A stretch of 64,000 nt of DNA from Sorex araneus (GCF_027595985.1 NC_073311.1:52243292-52307291); one strand, 5' to 3'. Shown: positions 32,210 to 44,379, numbered from the stretch's first letter. The notes: generated by a model not told the origin, from the letters alone. Numbers and translations: made by a program.

Positions 32210-32794
32210 GTTGGTAGCAATGTCCCACTGTCACTCCAGATAGACCAATACACAAACAGTTAGAGCTGATAAATTCTTCGAGTCATGGAATCATTATTTG
32301 TTATTGTTGTTTTTATATTTTCCCAGGAGTGCCCAATGTTCCTCTGAAATAAGATAACTTCGACACTTATGGAAATGAAACCAATTGGTTGCTTCAAATG
32401 GTTTTTCTAGCTTTATTGCCAGGACAAATAATAGTTATCACCTGTTTGCCAGTGAAAACTGCAATGTTGAGTTAAAAACTTCTCTCATGCAAATTTATAG
32501 AGATTGCATTTCATGAATTTGTAATAAACTTCCTGCTGTCAAATTCTGCATGTTAGGACCTGTCAAATTACATTTTGAATAGTGAGACTCAAAGAAAGCA
32601 AATAAGCATAGAGTTTGCTATTATTTAATGTAAAATTAAATAATGTAAATAGAACTTCATTACCACATATTAAAAATTACCCACGAGTCAGTTCTTCTTT
32701 GTGGAAATGAATTTTAGTTTAGGGAATGATAAATGCAAATTTAGATTGTAGGGTTAGCATTCAGACAAAAGCAAATAATTTTTGCTTCCATATG
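32210..32794. other. TAS2R8-like 5' flank (U4)
   Basis: Matches 46274-46852 of U5 closely, including the U4/U5-only 'gagtttgctattatttaatg' segment. It ends at the LTR target. Confidence 0.65.
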
Positions 32795-33827
32795 TGTAGG
32801 ATAACATAGCTCCAGGTAGTTTAGGTTTATTGTGTTACTCCCGTCACAGTGCTCCCATTCCTCTGTGTTTATTTGTAGCTTCTTTCTTAGTGTTCTGTTG
32901 ACTTGTAAATAATGTTTTTCTCTTCCTCTTGAGTCCTTTGCATAGTTTGTTCAGAGCAAGTCCTTTTTGTATGGACACAGGAAGACTTAACAAATGTTAT
33001 GCTTTTGTAACCTGGGAGTCATTTGACTCTACATGATATTTTCCTCCAGGGCATCTGTTCTCTTGACCTAAGCCTCAACTGCCCTTACTTCCTAGCACCC
33101 CCAAAGCAGGGTCCCGACGACATGGGACGAGAAGGACCCAGGGCAAGCGGTGAGTTGTGTGCTACCCTGGCATCGACATGGGCCTGGCCAAAGTGCCTAG
33201 TGCTTAACTATAAGTTAAGAGCTTGATCATGGACAAATGCTGTCATGATCCAAACAGTGATAACTAGATTTGGACCCTGCTAGGGTGAGGAATGATTAAT
33301 CTGGCCTGAGTGCTGTGGTCTGAGCCTGTGGCAAGAAGTTGCCAGGAGAGCTGCCTTGCAAGCCTCAATGTATCCCTTGCTATGTCCATACAAAAATAAC
33401 TAGTATTAAGATGTTAATAAGTTCCTGGACTAAGGAAAAGAAAAAAACCTTAAGAGTGAGGAAGGGCTTTGGAATTCCCTGCCCTCAGGAAGGGCTTTCT
33501 TATGTAGATTTTGCTACCTGGCTGGGTGTAACCTAGGGGCAAGGGCAAGAGAGGAAAAAGAGAGAGAAGCCAGAAAGAGGCAGCAGTTGATCCAGAGAGA
33601 GGCCAGAGCTAGGAGTGCAGGAGATGAGAAAGATGGAAGATTGAATAAACGGTAACTAATCAGCAACCAGCTTGGTCCTCGTTCTTCCTTCTCCTGTCCT
33701 TGACCACTGGCCTTCCCGATCCAATTCACACACTGCAGTTCCAGGGCACCGAATGCGGGCGGTGAGACAGAGCTGCCAGGAGAGCCTGGGAGTGCACTTG
33801 CCCCTCTGCTTTCTTTAGTTTTTTACA
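32795..33827 (+). mobile_element. Solo long terminal repeat of an endogenous retrovirus
   Basis: About 1,033 bp beginning TGTAGGATAAC and ending TTTTTACA, flanked by six-base near-duplicates catatg (32789-32794) and catgtg (33828-33833). U5 has the empty site near 46850. A polyadenylation signal (gaataaacgg, about 33643) and a CT-rich downstream part fit an LTR on the plus strand. No internal retroviral region is present, so this is a solo LTR fossil. It inserted after the U4/U5 split. Class not assigned with confidence; the six-base duplication would suit a class II type. Confidence 0.82.
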
Positions 33828-33833
33828 CATGTG

Positions 33834-34177
33834 AATGGCTAATTTGAATATAAATATAACTATAAATGGCGTTGTTATTAGCCAAACTTGCGCATAGAAG
33901 TAATTGAGAAGAATTGATTCTAAATAGTTGCTTGTTAGAAGTGTAAGATGCTAACAGTCTGTTACCTTTAAATTTATTTAATGTGATAAATGCTGCCCAT
34001 GACAATTCATTCCTGAAAGGTCTCTTGAATAGTAAATAATTTCATGTTAAAGAGCAGGAAATTAATATTTTAAGTTCTTCTAGCTACAATTAATTCCTTT
34101 TATAAGATTATAGTCTTACTTTCTACACTGCAGTCATTTCTCAAGATGTGACAATTACCTTCAACTAATAGTTTTTT
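33834..34177. other. TAS2R8-like 5' flank, continued (U4)
   Basis: Continues the flank after the LTR; paralogous to 46853-47137 and 47781-47845. Confidence 0.6.
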
Positions 34178-34946
34178 CCCTAAGGTTGAGCTTCCATGTG
34201 ACCCAGAAATTCCACTTCTTAGCATCTACCCCAAATCCCCAAAACTCTAATCAGAAAAGATATGGGTGCTCCTGTGTTCATTGCAGCACAACTCACAGTG
34301 GCCAAACTATGGAAAACCAGGGTCTAAGAACACATTTCTAGATAAAGAAACCATGGGATATATACACATGGACACATGGATTGTATTTGCTCCGAGAAAA
34401 GATGAAGCCTCACAATTTGCTACTCTGTGGGTGGATCTGGAGACTATGACGCTGAGTGACATGAGTAAGAAAGTGGACAGGCACAGAAGGAACTGTCTCA
34501 TGTGTGGGATATAAAGAGACACAAAAGGAGAATAACAAATGGCCAAAGACAACAGACGTTGAAAGCAGTCTTTAGTAGGAATTCTACCATGGTGAGAGGC
34601 AGGGCAGATGGAGGGATGTTGTGAGGGAGACCATAGGGACAGCTGAGAACGGAGGTGGACACTGGTGAAGGGTGTAGTGTCGCAACATTTGGTGGATGAT
34701 GTTCTATTGGAACATACCCGGTGGTCCAGTCAACTGCTGCGTTAAGGACCAAAAGTCATTCCCCCAGCAGATAGATGGAAGACTTATGACCAATGACAGC
34801 TCTGTTGAGAGTAAACTGCAATAATATAGGAAAAGAGAAACTGCTCCATTCAGGGTGAAGGGATGGGAGTGGAATGGGAAATGCAATAAATGTTTGACAG
34901 AAGGGAAAATAAAGCACAAAGGAGAAGTTAAACATAGGCACTGGGA
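34178..34946 (+). mobile_element. Old L1 3' fragment (U4)
   Basis: Paralogue of 47846-48620, breaking off at 'cgggagcctc' where the younger L1 begins. Confidence 0.72.
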
Positions 34947-36690
34947 ATCGGGAGCCTCCCAAACAATTATTGGGAAAAAGACATGGGAGGCATCACCCTC
35001 CCCAACCTCAAACTTTACTACAAAGTGGTAACAATTAAAACAGCATGGTACTGGAACAAAGGCAGAGCCGCAGACCAATGGAACAGGGTGGAATATCCCT
35101 ACACACAACCTCAAATGTTTGATCATCTAATCTTTGATAAGGGAGCAAGAGATGTGAAGTGGAGCAAGGAAAGCCTCTTTAACAAATGGTGCTGGCATAA
35201 CTGGACAACCACATGCAAAAGAATGGGCTTAGACCTCGACCTGACACCATGCACAAAAGTCAGATCAAAAAGGATTAAAGACTTCAACATCAGATCACAA
35301 ACCATAAGATACATTGAAGACAACGTCAGCAAAACCCTCCACGATATTGAAGATAAAGGTATCTTCAAAGATGACACGCAACTGGCCAACCAAGTGGAAA
35401 CAGAGATAAACAAAAGGGACTATATTAAACTAAAAAGCTTCTGCACCACAAAAGATACAGTAACCAGAATACAAAGACAATATACAGAATGGGAAAGGAT
35501 ATTTACACAATACCCATCAGATAAGGGGTTAATATCAAGGGTATATAAAGCACTGGTTGAACTCTATAAGAAGAAAACATCCAACCCCATCAGAAAATGG
35601 GGCGAAGAAATGAACAGAAACTTTCCCAAGGAAGAGATACGAATGGCCAAAAGGCACATGAAAAAGTGCTCTACATCACTAATCATCAGGGAGATGCAGA
35701 TCAAAACAACCATGAGATACCACCTCACACCACAGAGACTAGCACACATCCAAATGAACAAAAGCAACCACTGTTGGAGAGGATGTGGGAGAAAGGGACC
35801 CTTCTACACTGCTGGTGGGAATGCCGACTGGTTCAGCCCTTTTGGAAAACAATATTAGACTCTTCTCAAAAAATTAGAAATCAAGCTCCCATTTGACCCA
35901 GCAATACCACTGCTGGGAATATATCCCAGAGAAGCAAAAAAGTATAATCAAAATGACATCTGCACTTATATGTTCATCGCAGCACTGTTTACAATAGCCA
36001 GAATCTGGAAAAAACCCGAGTGCCCTAGAACAGATGACTGGTTGAAGAAACTTTGGTACATCTATACAATGGAATACTATGCAGCTGTTAGAAAAAAGGA
36101 GGTCATGAATTTTGCATATAAGTGGATCAGCATGGAAAGTATCATGCTAAGTGAAATGAGTCAGAAAGAGAGAGATAGACATAGAAAGATTGCACTCATC
36201 TGTGGAATATAGAATAACAGAGTAAGAGACTAACACCCAAGAACAGTAGAAATAAGTACCAGGAGGCTTGGAGGCTGGCCTCACATTCTGGGTAGAGGGC
36301 AACTCAGAGAAGGGATCACCAACTATAATGTGGTCAGAGGCCATGCGGGGGAAGGGTGATGTGTGCTGAATGTAAGACAAGAGACTGAACACAGTGGCCA
36401 CTCAACACCTTTATTGCAAACCATAACACCTAATCAGAGAAAGAGAACAAAAGGAAATACCCTGCCACAGTGGCAGGGTGGGGTGGGGGGAGATGTTGTT
36501 GGGGGGTGGGTGGGATGCTGGGTTTATTTGTGGTAGAGAATGGGCACTGGTGAAGTATGGGTTCTCAAACTTTCTATGAGAGAAATATGAGCACAAAATG
36601 TATAAATCTGTAACAGTACCATCATGGTGATCCACTAACTAAAAAATAAATAAACTTTAAAAATAAATAAATAAATTGAGCATAAAAAAA
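34947..36690 (+). mobile_element. Younger 5'-truncated L1 at a deletion junction
   Basis: Plus-strand L1 beginning in 'caattattgggaaaaagac' and reading ORF2 from 34983 (MGGITLPNLKLYYKVVTIKT, 'WYWNKGRAADQWNR', 'LISRVYKALVELYKKK', 'MRYHLTPQRLAHIQ') to the C-terminus ('MFIAALFTIARIWKKPEC', 'YIYTMEYYAAVRKKEV'), then the 3' UTR and 'aaaaataaataaac' tail. The ORF2 frame is interrupted by an extra base near 35785 and a missing base near 35855. No target-site duplication is visible. The left side matches U5 at 48620 and the right side matches the SINE at 29130, so the intervening TAS2R9-bearing region is gone. Confidence 0.88.
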
Positions 36691-36780
36691 ACAGAACAAG
36701 TCTCACAATGGAGATATTACGGGTGCCTGCTCGAACAAATCAATGAACAATGGGACGACAGTGCTACAGTGCTACAGGAG
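36691..36780 (+). mobile_element. 3' part of a long-tail SINE
   Basis: Retains only 'acaagtctcacaatggagat' to 'gtgctacagtgctacag'; its 5' part was lost at the L1 junction. Paralogue of 29125-29215. Confidence 0.8.
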
Positions 36781-36858
36781 AATTGCCAATATTAGATTTA
36801 CTATAAAAAAATTGAATCATTCAAGAATAATGATGAAATAAAATACTCCTTCATTCTT

Positions 36859-39104
36859 TTTTTTCCTTTACAAATGATTTTTATTTTTTTATTTTTTTTC
36901 ATTTAAAAAAATTTTATTTTCCCCACCGCCGAGATGTGATCCCGGTGGCCGCACGCATGTGCGGCCTCTCCGCAGCTGCATGAGTGTGAATCCAGACCCA
37001 GCAAAACCTCTTTGGGCATGGGCAACTCCTCGCAGAATGTCTCCAGCCTGAGAACTAAGCCTCGGCCCCGTGCCCGCCCAGGAGGGGAAACGTATTTCTC
37101 TCTCTTGCCTCTTTCTCTCCGGGGATGAAGGGCGCGGTGTCCGCCATATTATGACGACCACAGATTGGATTTTCAAGCCTGAAATGATCCAATATCTGGA
37201 AGAAATCTCCCTGGACTTAGTTGTTAAAGTCCTGAAATTCAAAACTGTGCGGCCGCACTAGACCTCATTTGTCTTCACAGTAGGTCTGAATCTAGTGGGG
37301 TACTCCTAACAACAATAGTGAGGTTTGTGTTGAAATATTGAATTTAACCAAAGTAAACAGAAAGTAAAATGAAACTTAACAGTTACAAGGTGGGGGGTGG
37401 GGGGGCGGGATGGGAGGTGTGTGTGTGGATTTTTTTGGTTTTTTTTTTTTGGTGGTGGTATATGGGTGCTGGTGAAGGGGTGGTTGTTTCAGTATTGTAT
37501 AACTGAGACCTAAGCCTGAAAGCATTGTAATCTTCCACATGGTGATTTAATAAAATAAAATTTTTAAAAATTTTATTTTCATAAAGTTGTTCACATTAAT
37601 TGATTGCATTCAATATTTGAACACCAATCCCACCACCATTACAACCTTCCCACCACCATAATTTCAAATTTTCCCACCACCATTCAAGCCTGCTCGCCAC
37701 AGGCAGATTCTAGATTGTTTATTTTCTTTTTTCTCTTTTTTTTTATTTACTTATCTTTAATTAGTGAATCACCGTGAGGGTACAGTTACAAATTTACTCA
37801 TCTTTGTGCTCTTGTTTCACTCATACAAAGTTCGAGAACCCATCCCTTCACCAGTGCCCATTCTCCACCACCAGTAAACCCAGCATCCCTCCTACCCTCC
37901 CCAATCACATCTGCCCCCACCCCACCCTGCCACTGTGGCAGGGTATTTCCTTTTGTTCTCTTTCTCTGATTAGGTGTTATGGTTTGCAATAAAGGTGTTG
38001 AGTGGCCACTGTGTTCAGTCTCTTGTCTTACATTCAGCACACATCACCCTTCCCCCGCATGGCCTCTGACCACATTATAGTTGGTGATCCCTTCTCTGAG
38101 TTGCCCTCTACCCAGAATGTGAGGCCAGCCTCCAAGCCTCCTGGTACTTATTTCTACTATTCTTGGGTGTTAGTCTCCTACTCTGTTATTCTATATTCCA
38201 CAGATGAGTGCAATCTTTCTATGTCTGTCTCTCTCTTTCTGACTCATTTCACTTAGCATGATACTTTCCATGCTGATCCACTTATATGCAAAATTCATGA
38301 CCTCCTTTTTTCTAACAGCTGCATAGTATTCCATTGTATAGATGTACCAAAGTTTCTTCAACCAGTCATCTGTTCTAGGGCACTCGGGTTTTTTCCAGAT
38401 TTTGGCTATTGTAAACAGTGCTGCGATGAACATATAAGTGCAGATGTCATTTTGACTATACTTTTTTGCTTCTCTGGGATATATTCCCAGCAGTGGTATT
38501 GCTGGGTCAAATGGGAGCTTGATTTCTAATTTTTTGAGAAGAGTCTAATATTGTTTTCCAAAAGGGCTGAACCAGTCGGCATTCCCACCAGCAGTGTAGA
38601 AGGGTCCCTTTCTCCCACATCCTCTCCAACAGTGGTTGCTTTTGTTCATTTGGATGTGTGCTAGTCTCTGTGGTGTGAGGTGGTATCTCATGGTTGTTTT
38701 GATCTGCATCTCCCTGATGATTAGTGATGTAGAGCACTTTTTCATGTGCCTTTTGGCCATTCGTATCTCTTCCTTGGGAAAGTTTCTGTTCATTTCTTCG
38801 CCCCATTTTCTGATGGGGTTGGATGTTTTCTTCTTGTAGAGTTCAACCAGTGCTTTATATACCATTGATATTAACCCCTTATCTGATGGGTATTCTGTAA
38901 ATATCCTTTCCCATTCTGTAGATACTCTTTGTATTCTGGTCACTGTATCTTTTGCGGTGCAGAAGCTTTTTAGTTTAATGTAGTCCCATATGTTGATCTC
39001 TGTTTCCACTTGGTTGGCCAGTTGCATGTCATCTTTGAAGATACCTTTATCTTCAATATCGTGGAGGGATTTGCCGACCTTGTCTTCAATGTACCTTATG
39101 GTTT
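36859..39104 (-). mobile_element. L1 insertion with a 3' transduced tail and a nested retroposon (2,246 bp)
   Basis: Flanked by a perfect 17-bp duplication, aatactccttcattctt (36842-36858 and 39105-39121); U3, U5 and U1 are empty here. On the minus strand it carries truncated ORF2 from about 39104, the same ORF2 end and 3' UTR as the L1 at 34947-36690, an A-rich stretch near 37740, about 150 bp of other sequence ('gcctgctcgcc', 'ccaccaccat' repeats on the plus strand) with an AATAAA-like end, and a final A-rich tail. A separate retroposon sits in that tail (36921-37565). The extra segment is best read as a 3' transduction. Confidence 0.87.
36921..37565 (+). mobile_element. ORF-less L1-tailed retroposon nested in the L1 tail
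   Basis: A 645-bp element flanked by aaaaattttatttt at 36907-36920 and 37566-37579. It begins 'ccccaccgccgagatgtg', has CCGCCATATT at 37141-37150 and 'tgtgcggccgcac', and ends with the L1-type 'gtgatttaataaaataaaa'. It is the same subfamily as 47138-47766. Confidence 0.88.
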
Positions 39105-39121
39105 AATACTCCTTCATTCTT

Positions 39122-40074
39122 AAAGAGCTATTCAATGTACTCACCTTATTTTTTCTGGACAGTTTCACATGTTTTATGCCGTTTAGATCTTGTTTAATTC
39201 TCTTAAATTTATCTTAACTCATGTCATTTTTACCATGTTTCATGGCTGCTGTTATCTGAGTGTGTTTTCATCTGCTCAAGCTGTTTATTCTCCCTTTGGG
39301 TGTTTCATGTGTGTGTATGGAGTTATTTCCATTTTGATTTTTTGATTGCTGTGGTGGTGGTTCATTTTTCAGTTTTATGAGCATTACAGAAACATCTTCT
39401 CACAACAGAACCTTTTTGGTAATTGAGGGGCTAGCATTTTTTCACCTACTTCTCAGTTCTTGGAGGTTTTTTTGAGCTATGACAGCTTGAACAATTTTAT
39501 TATTCAAGGAACTATTTTGTGGACACACTTTCTTCAATTTTCCATTTTCATCTTGTTTCTCTTGCTTGTCTACTTTGTCTCCTTGGCTTCTTCCTAGAGA
39601 GATAAGCATCAGATTTTTGTGGTTTCTTCACCTCGTCCACTAAAGAAGTATTTCCTTCCTGAAACTCTAGCCCCTGGCCCCTAGCACTTTCCATGTTCCT
39701 TCATTGCAACTATCCTGCTGTGTAGACACTTTTTACACAACCTAATACTCTTTTGCTCTTACTCTCTGAATCTTCAAGATGATATCTGACATTTGTCATC
39801 TCTAGGAATTTTCAAAAATTCCTGCTCCTTGAACAGATCATCTGTACTTTCATTACTGTGAGTTGGTTTACCAATTCTACCCACCTCAAGAATTCTTTAC
39901 CAACTCAGATTTAAATAGTTTTTCTGTGCAGTTCTACAGTTGATTAAATTTGTTGTTCTGTGTAGTTCTACAACTATGCTCAAGGTTAAGTCTATGCTAG
40001 TTATTTGTTTTACCCTTTTCATGAGTTTAAATTTGTCAATGGAGCGATCTTTAGTTATCACACAAATGTGCACA
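39122..40074. other. Shared spacer 3' of TAS2R7 (U4)
   Basis: Paralogue of 7915-8884. No gene seen. Confidence 0.5.
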
Positions 40075-40410
40075 TCGCAGAGTGAAACAGCAAATTGGAA
40101 TTCATTAAGATAAAAGCTTTAATGCATCTAATACATAAGACAGTAAAACAGACAGCTTTTATAAAGGGAGAAAATATTTACAGAAAAAATTATTTGAAAA
40201 TTACTTAATATTCAGACTATACAAAGTACCCAAACAATTTGGAAACAGAATGACAGAAAACCCAATTAAACAATTAGCAAAGGTCTTGAATAGACATTTC
40301 TCCAGATGTTTACAAATGGCCACATGCTCTTGAGGAAAATATTCCACATCACAAGTCATTAGGAAAATGCAGGTAAACTGAGATATTCACATTCAATGAG
40401 ATGTTTTATA
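40075..40410 (+). mobile_element. Old L1 ORF2 fragment (U4)
   Basis: Paralogue of 8885-9190. Confidence 0.58.
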
Positions 40411-41138
40411 ACACAATATTGGAAATACTAAAGCTTCAGTCTATGCTTCTAATTTTCTCTTGTTTCTTTAATTTTAATAAGACACATTAAGAAGCACTCG
40501 TATGTTTTATATAGTTTTATTAATTGATTCCACATAAATACATATGTATGTACATATAGTACTGTCAGGTTTAGAAAAGAAAAACTAACAAATGAAACTA
40601 ATATTATAGTTTTTTAATTTTACCAAATTTATTGACCAATATACTCTATATATCTTGAATAATAAATATATTAATTGCTGCAGACAAAATCTAATTCATG
40701 TCTACTCTAGTAATAGTTGACCCTACTGACTGTTTCCAAAGGTGGAGTTTAGTTCGATGATCAGGGCAGAGAAGTCTACTAGGACTACATGAATGAACCC
40801 AGCTGCTTTTCAATAAAATGTAAATGCCAGCAAGATCATATTACAGTTTTCTTATTGGTCATGTACTTTGCATCTGGGGAAATGATTTAGAACCAACTAT
40901 GAAAATGGTCTCTCCTTTTACAGGGGATACTAGAAGATTACCTTTGAAAGCTTCCTTCAAAAAAGTAAGGGAGGGAAAGTAAGAGACAAAGACAGAGAGA
41001 GATAATGAAAAAGAGGCAAAATCAATTCTAAATTACAATTTTAAGTATACTAAACATATATCTAGAGAAATTCACTATATAAAACCAACATCAATACCGC
41101 TAGTGAAGGCAGTTAAAGATATCTGGTCTTTCTTGGTC
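40411..41138. other. TAS2R7 3' flank (U5)
   Basis: Paralogue of 9191-9894 and 52491-53294. Purine-rich near 40965-41010. Confidence 0.58.
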
Positions 41139-42089
41139 CTAGAAATTGAGACTCTTCAAATCTCCTTTTGTTGTTAGAATCGTCTTTATCTTCCATAGCA
41201 CCCTTAGAGACGCTTCTCTCAGTTTATTGTTTCCTAGGATTAGAATAAATGAATGGGTTGAAGGATAAATTAGAGCTATCAGCTCCCCAACCAACACAGC
41301 TAGTTCACTCTCTGGTATAAAGCAGCTGGAGGTGGCTGTGAGAAAGGCCAAACAGTAGACAATGAACAGGAGGAGGAAGGTGATGACAGTTTTCATGGCT
41401 CCCAAGTGGGCATCTCTGCTTGGGTCTCTGTGTCCGCTGGCACTGAGCTGCATCTTCCTGGTGTGCTTCCACAGGGAGAGGATCAAGAGGCAAAAGGAGA
41501 CCAGTGATACAGAACAGGGAAACACTGTCAAAAGGTTGAGAAATAATTTAATGGACTCATATTGAGCTTTATAGACTGCACTCAGATGTTCTATTTCTTC
41601 TCTTATTTATCTTGATACAGTACCTCAAATCATCACTCAGATTCTCAGTGACAGCAAGGCTGATCAACACAGAGAGGGCCACGCACCCCAGCAGGATCCT
41701 AGCACCACCCAGTCGATTTTCCACTTCATCCAGAGGAAAAGGGGATGCGTGAAATTAGCTACCTTGAAGTAGAAGAGACTGAGGCAGGTGGCAAACCACA
41801 CACTGAGGTGGTTGGTGAGTGTCCAGAAGAAGTCAGTGACTCTCATTTGTGTACCGGCAGTGTAGACATTTGGATACTGCACCAACATAAAGCAGTCTAG
41901 CATTATTGCGCAGAGTAGCCAGATTCTGGAAGTAGCCAGACACGTGAGAATGAAGTCAATGGAGGCCACCTTCCTTTTCTTCATCCAGCCCAAGCAGTTT
42001 ACCAGTGCAATGAAGGTGTTCCCTAAGATTCCCATGGAGAATTCTCCAGCTGCTATGATCACTAACGTGCTGTTCACCTCACCTGACAT
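41139..42089 (-). pseudogene. TAS2R7: TAS2R7-like pseudogene (U5)
   Basis: The start at 42089 reads [20 protein letters not shown] and stays open through TM3 ('[13 protein letters not shown]', one codon shorter than U6 before 'KVANFTHP'). Just into TM4 a missing base near 41703 shifts the frame ('VVLGSCWG' in place of '[15 protein letters not shown]'). Further small deletions lie near 41570 and 41515 around extracellular loop 2 and TM5. From 41531 the C-terminal half is open again ('[13 protein letters not shown]', '[20 protein letters not shown]', '[11 protein letters not shown]') and nearly identical to U6. The high similarity suggests recent death. A sequencing indel cannot be excluded for any single lesion, but there are several. 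Confidence 0.9.
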
Positions 42090-42612
42090 ATTAAAAAGCA
42101 GAAGTATCCAATTCCTTTCTAACTGAACAGATGGAGTTCTACATCTATACCTACTTCTTAGGTTTTACTGTAATTGTCTTCTGATGGATACTGGGTGGTC
42201 TTTCTTCATGAAATTCTGGTTACTCTTGACAAAACTGTAAGGTTGTTGATGTTTAGTCTGGCACCTGTATGTCCTTACATCTTCTCAGTGTGTTTCACTT
42301 TTCCACATACAGTTAATTTAGCTTGTTACATTTTTTGCTAATATGCAACTTAGGCTTAGTGCCTTTGTGACCCCACATGTCTTTCTGAGCCTATGTTTTG
42401 CAACTCTTATTTTCATAAATCTATGATATAAGCTAGGAACCCAACAAAAGTGATAGATTGAACAAGCAAAAGTGCAAAAATTTAACAAACAAAAAAGGTT
42501 AAAATTTATTTCAAATAAACAACACATTATTTTTAGTGTATGTTACAAATTTCCTCACTTAACTGCTTCCAGGAAATAGTGAAATTGAATGTTACTTGTG
42601 TAGCCTAAATTT
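42090..42612. other. TAS2R7 5' flank (U5)
   Basis: Paralogue of 10912-11418 and 54252-54755. Confidence 0.55.
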
Positions 42613-43184
42613 GCCAAGCAGAGCCTCGGCAGATGAGGCTACACAGCCTCAACCAGAACCCAGCCACAGCCATGCTTATGGCCCTCTCCACACTTTCGGA
42701 CAAACCTCACGCATGAAGGAACCAGCGAGGAACCCAGGTGTACAGGACCCAGGGCCGAGATCTCCAAGGCTGCTTGGATCTGGACTGGGCCTCTTCCACC
42801 CAGATTCCCCATTTTTCAGAAGATAGGCAGTCACGCCCAGAAACTGCCCCCAGTGTCATGTAATTCCATCAAGGCAAACATCCAGAGACTATAAAACCGA
42901 GCTCCTGACATCTGATAGCCTCATTCTCCCTCTGGCAAGTTCTCAAGAGTTTATTGCCCACACAGGGGAGAGCCTGGCAAGCTCACTGTGTCGTATTCAT
43001 ATGCCAAATACAGTAACAATGATGGGTCTCATTTCCCTGACCCTGAAAGGGCCTCTAATGTGGCACCACTGAGGAGGAAGAGTAAAGAGAGGTGTTAAAA
43101 TCTTATTGCTAGGATGAATGGAGACATTACTGGGCCTGCTCGAGAAAATCGATGATTAACGGGATGACAGTGATACAGTGATAC
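42613..43184 (+). mobile_element. SINE-tailed insert (U5)
   Basis: Paralogue of 11419-12002, flanked by agcctaaattt (42602-42612) and agcctacattt (43185-43195). Shared with U2 but not U6. Confidence 0.72.
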
Positions 43185-43195
43185 AGCCTACATTT

Positions 43196-44111
43196 TATTT
43201 GGCATCTTTAAGGATTCTCTACAAATTATAAAATTGATATCAAAAAAGTTTGGACAAGCATTTTGGTTTTACTGAATAATAATATTAATTATAGCTAAAA
43301 GTATAAATTCTGGGAGTTAGAGATTTTTAGTAAACTTAAAAGATTAATGTTCAATGTAGATTATTTGCTTCTAAAAAGGCTTAAGTTTGTGTACCTTGGT
43401 TGTTCATATGAACAATTACATGGCATAAGCTATTTTAAATTGAGAATTATCTACTACCTTGAATTCTTGTTATGGTCATTAAATATATTTAAAACATTGG
43501 AGATACAGAAAACAAAATCAAGACAAAGGATTTCAGATAAATAGAGGGTAACTTATCCTGAGGCTTACAAACATTTATTTTACCTAAACGTAGAAAAATT
43601 GGAAGCACATCACAACTTAAAATATATTTTACAGAAAACATCAATGCATTCCAAAAAAAGAACATCAATTCTCCTGTATTATATAAGTCTTAAGTTTAAT
43701 AGCAAAGATATCAGAGTTGAGGATGCTTATGCACTTGACTCCAATAATATAGGTTTTATTTTACATGAAATATGCAGAAAATTGCAAGATTAGGTAATTA
43801 ATATTCTATATACAATCAAAGCAAATAGTAGACTGAAATAAATCCACATCAGACATAGAAAATTGAGGGGAACAGCTATCTAGAATAGATGTGACCTTAG
43901 CTGTGACAGATAAAGCGTTTCAATAGTACATTTGTGAGGAGGGATTTTTTGTTCACACAGAACCATGGATTTTCACAGTCTTTTTTCTGTAATTTATATA
44001 TGTTATGGAAAAACATTGCTGTCTTATTGAATGAATGTAATTTTCCCGTAGTATATACTTATATATCTCAACTGGTCTATTAGACCCAAGTGAAACCAAG
44101 ACAGAATCCTT
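43196..44111. other. TAS2R8-TAS2R7 spacer (U5)
   Basis: Paralogue of 12014-12968 without the minisatellite expansion. Confidence 0.5.
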
Positions 44112-44173
<62 letters not shown>

Positions 44174-44370
44174 AGAGAGAAAATGAGAAGTCCTTGAAAT
44201 AGAGGCAGGCTGGAGGGGGAGGGGGGAGGAGTGGGGTTGGAGGGAGGGAAACTGGGGTCATTGGTATTGGTGCTGGGAAATGTGCATTGGTGGAGGGATG
44301 GGTGCTGGAACATTACATGACTGAAACCCACAGCTTTGTAACGCTCTATCTCATGGTGATTCAATAAAAA
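44112..44370 (+). mobile_element. L1-type 3' end with GA microsatellite (U5)
   Basis: (GA)n at 44116-44170, then the L1-like end. Paralogue of 12969-13236. Confidence 0.72.
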
Positions 44371-44379
44371 AGAAAAGAA

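Larger units (their letters stand above)
30589..40410. repeat. Tandem unit U4: TAS2R7 deleted, intact TAS2R8-like, TAS2R9 region replaced by L1
   Basis: The TAS2R7 3' flank runs from 30589 to about 30794 and then jumps into the TAS2R8 3' flank. An intact TAS2R8-like gene follows. Its 5' flank is interrupted by a solo LTR and then by an L1 whose far side lands in the SINE that in other units lies beyond TAS2R9. U4 shares small indels in the TAS2R8 5' flank with U5 (32605 compared with 46665), suggesting a recent common copy. Confidence 0.76.

Noticed and set aside
34983-35896. A 291-codon frame that could be listed as a host gene
   Set aside because: It is the C-terminal part of L1 ORF2, with an L1 3' UTR following.
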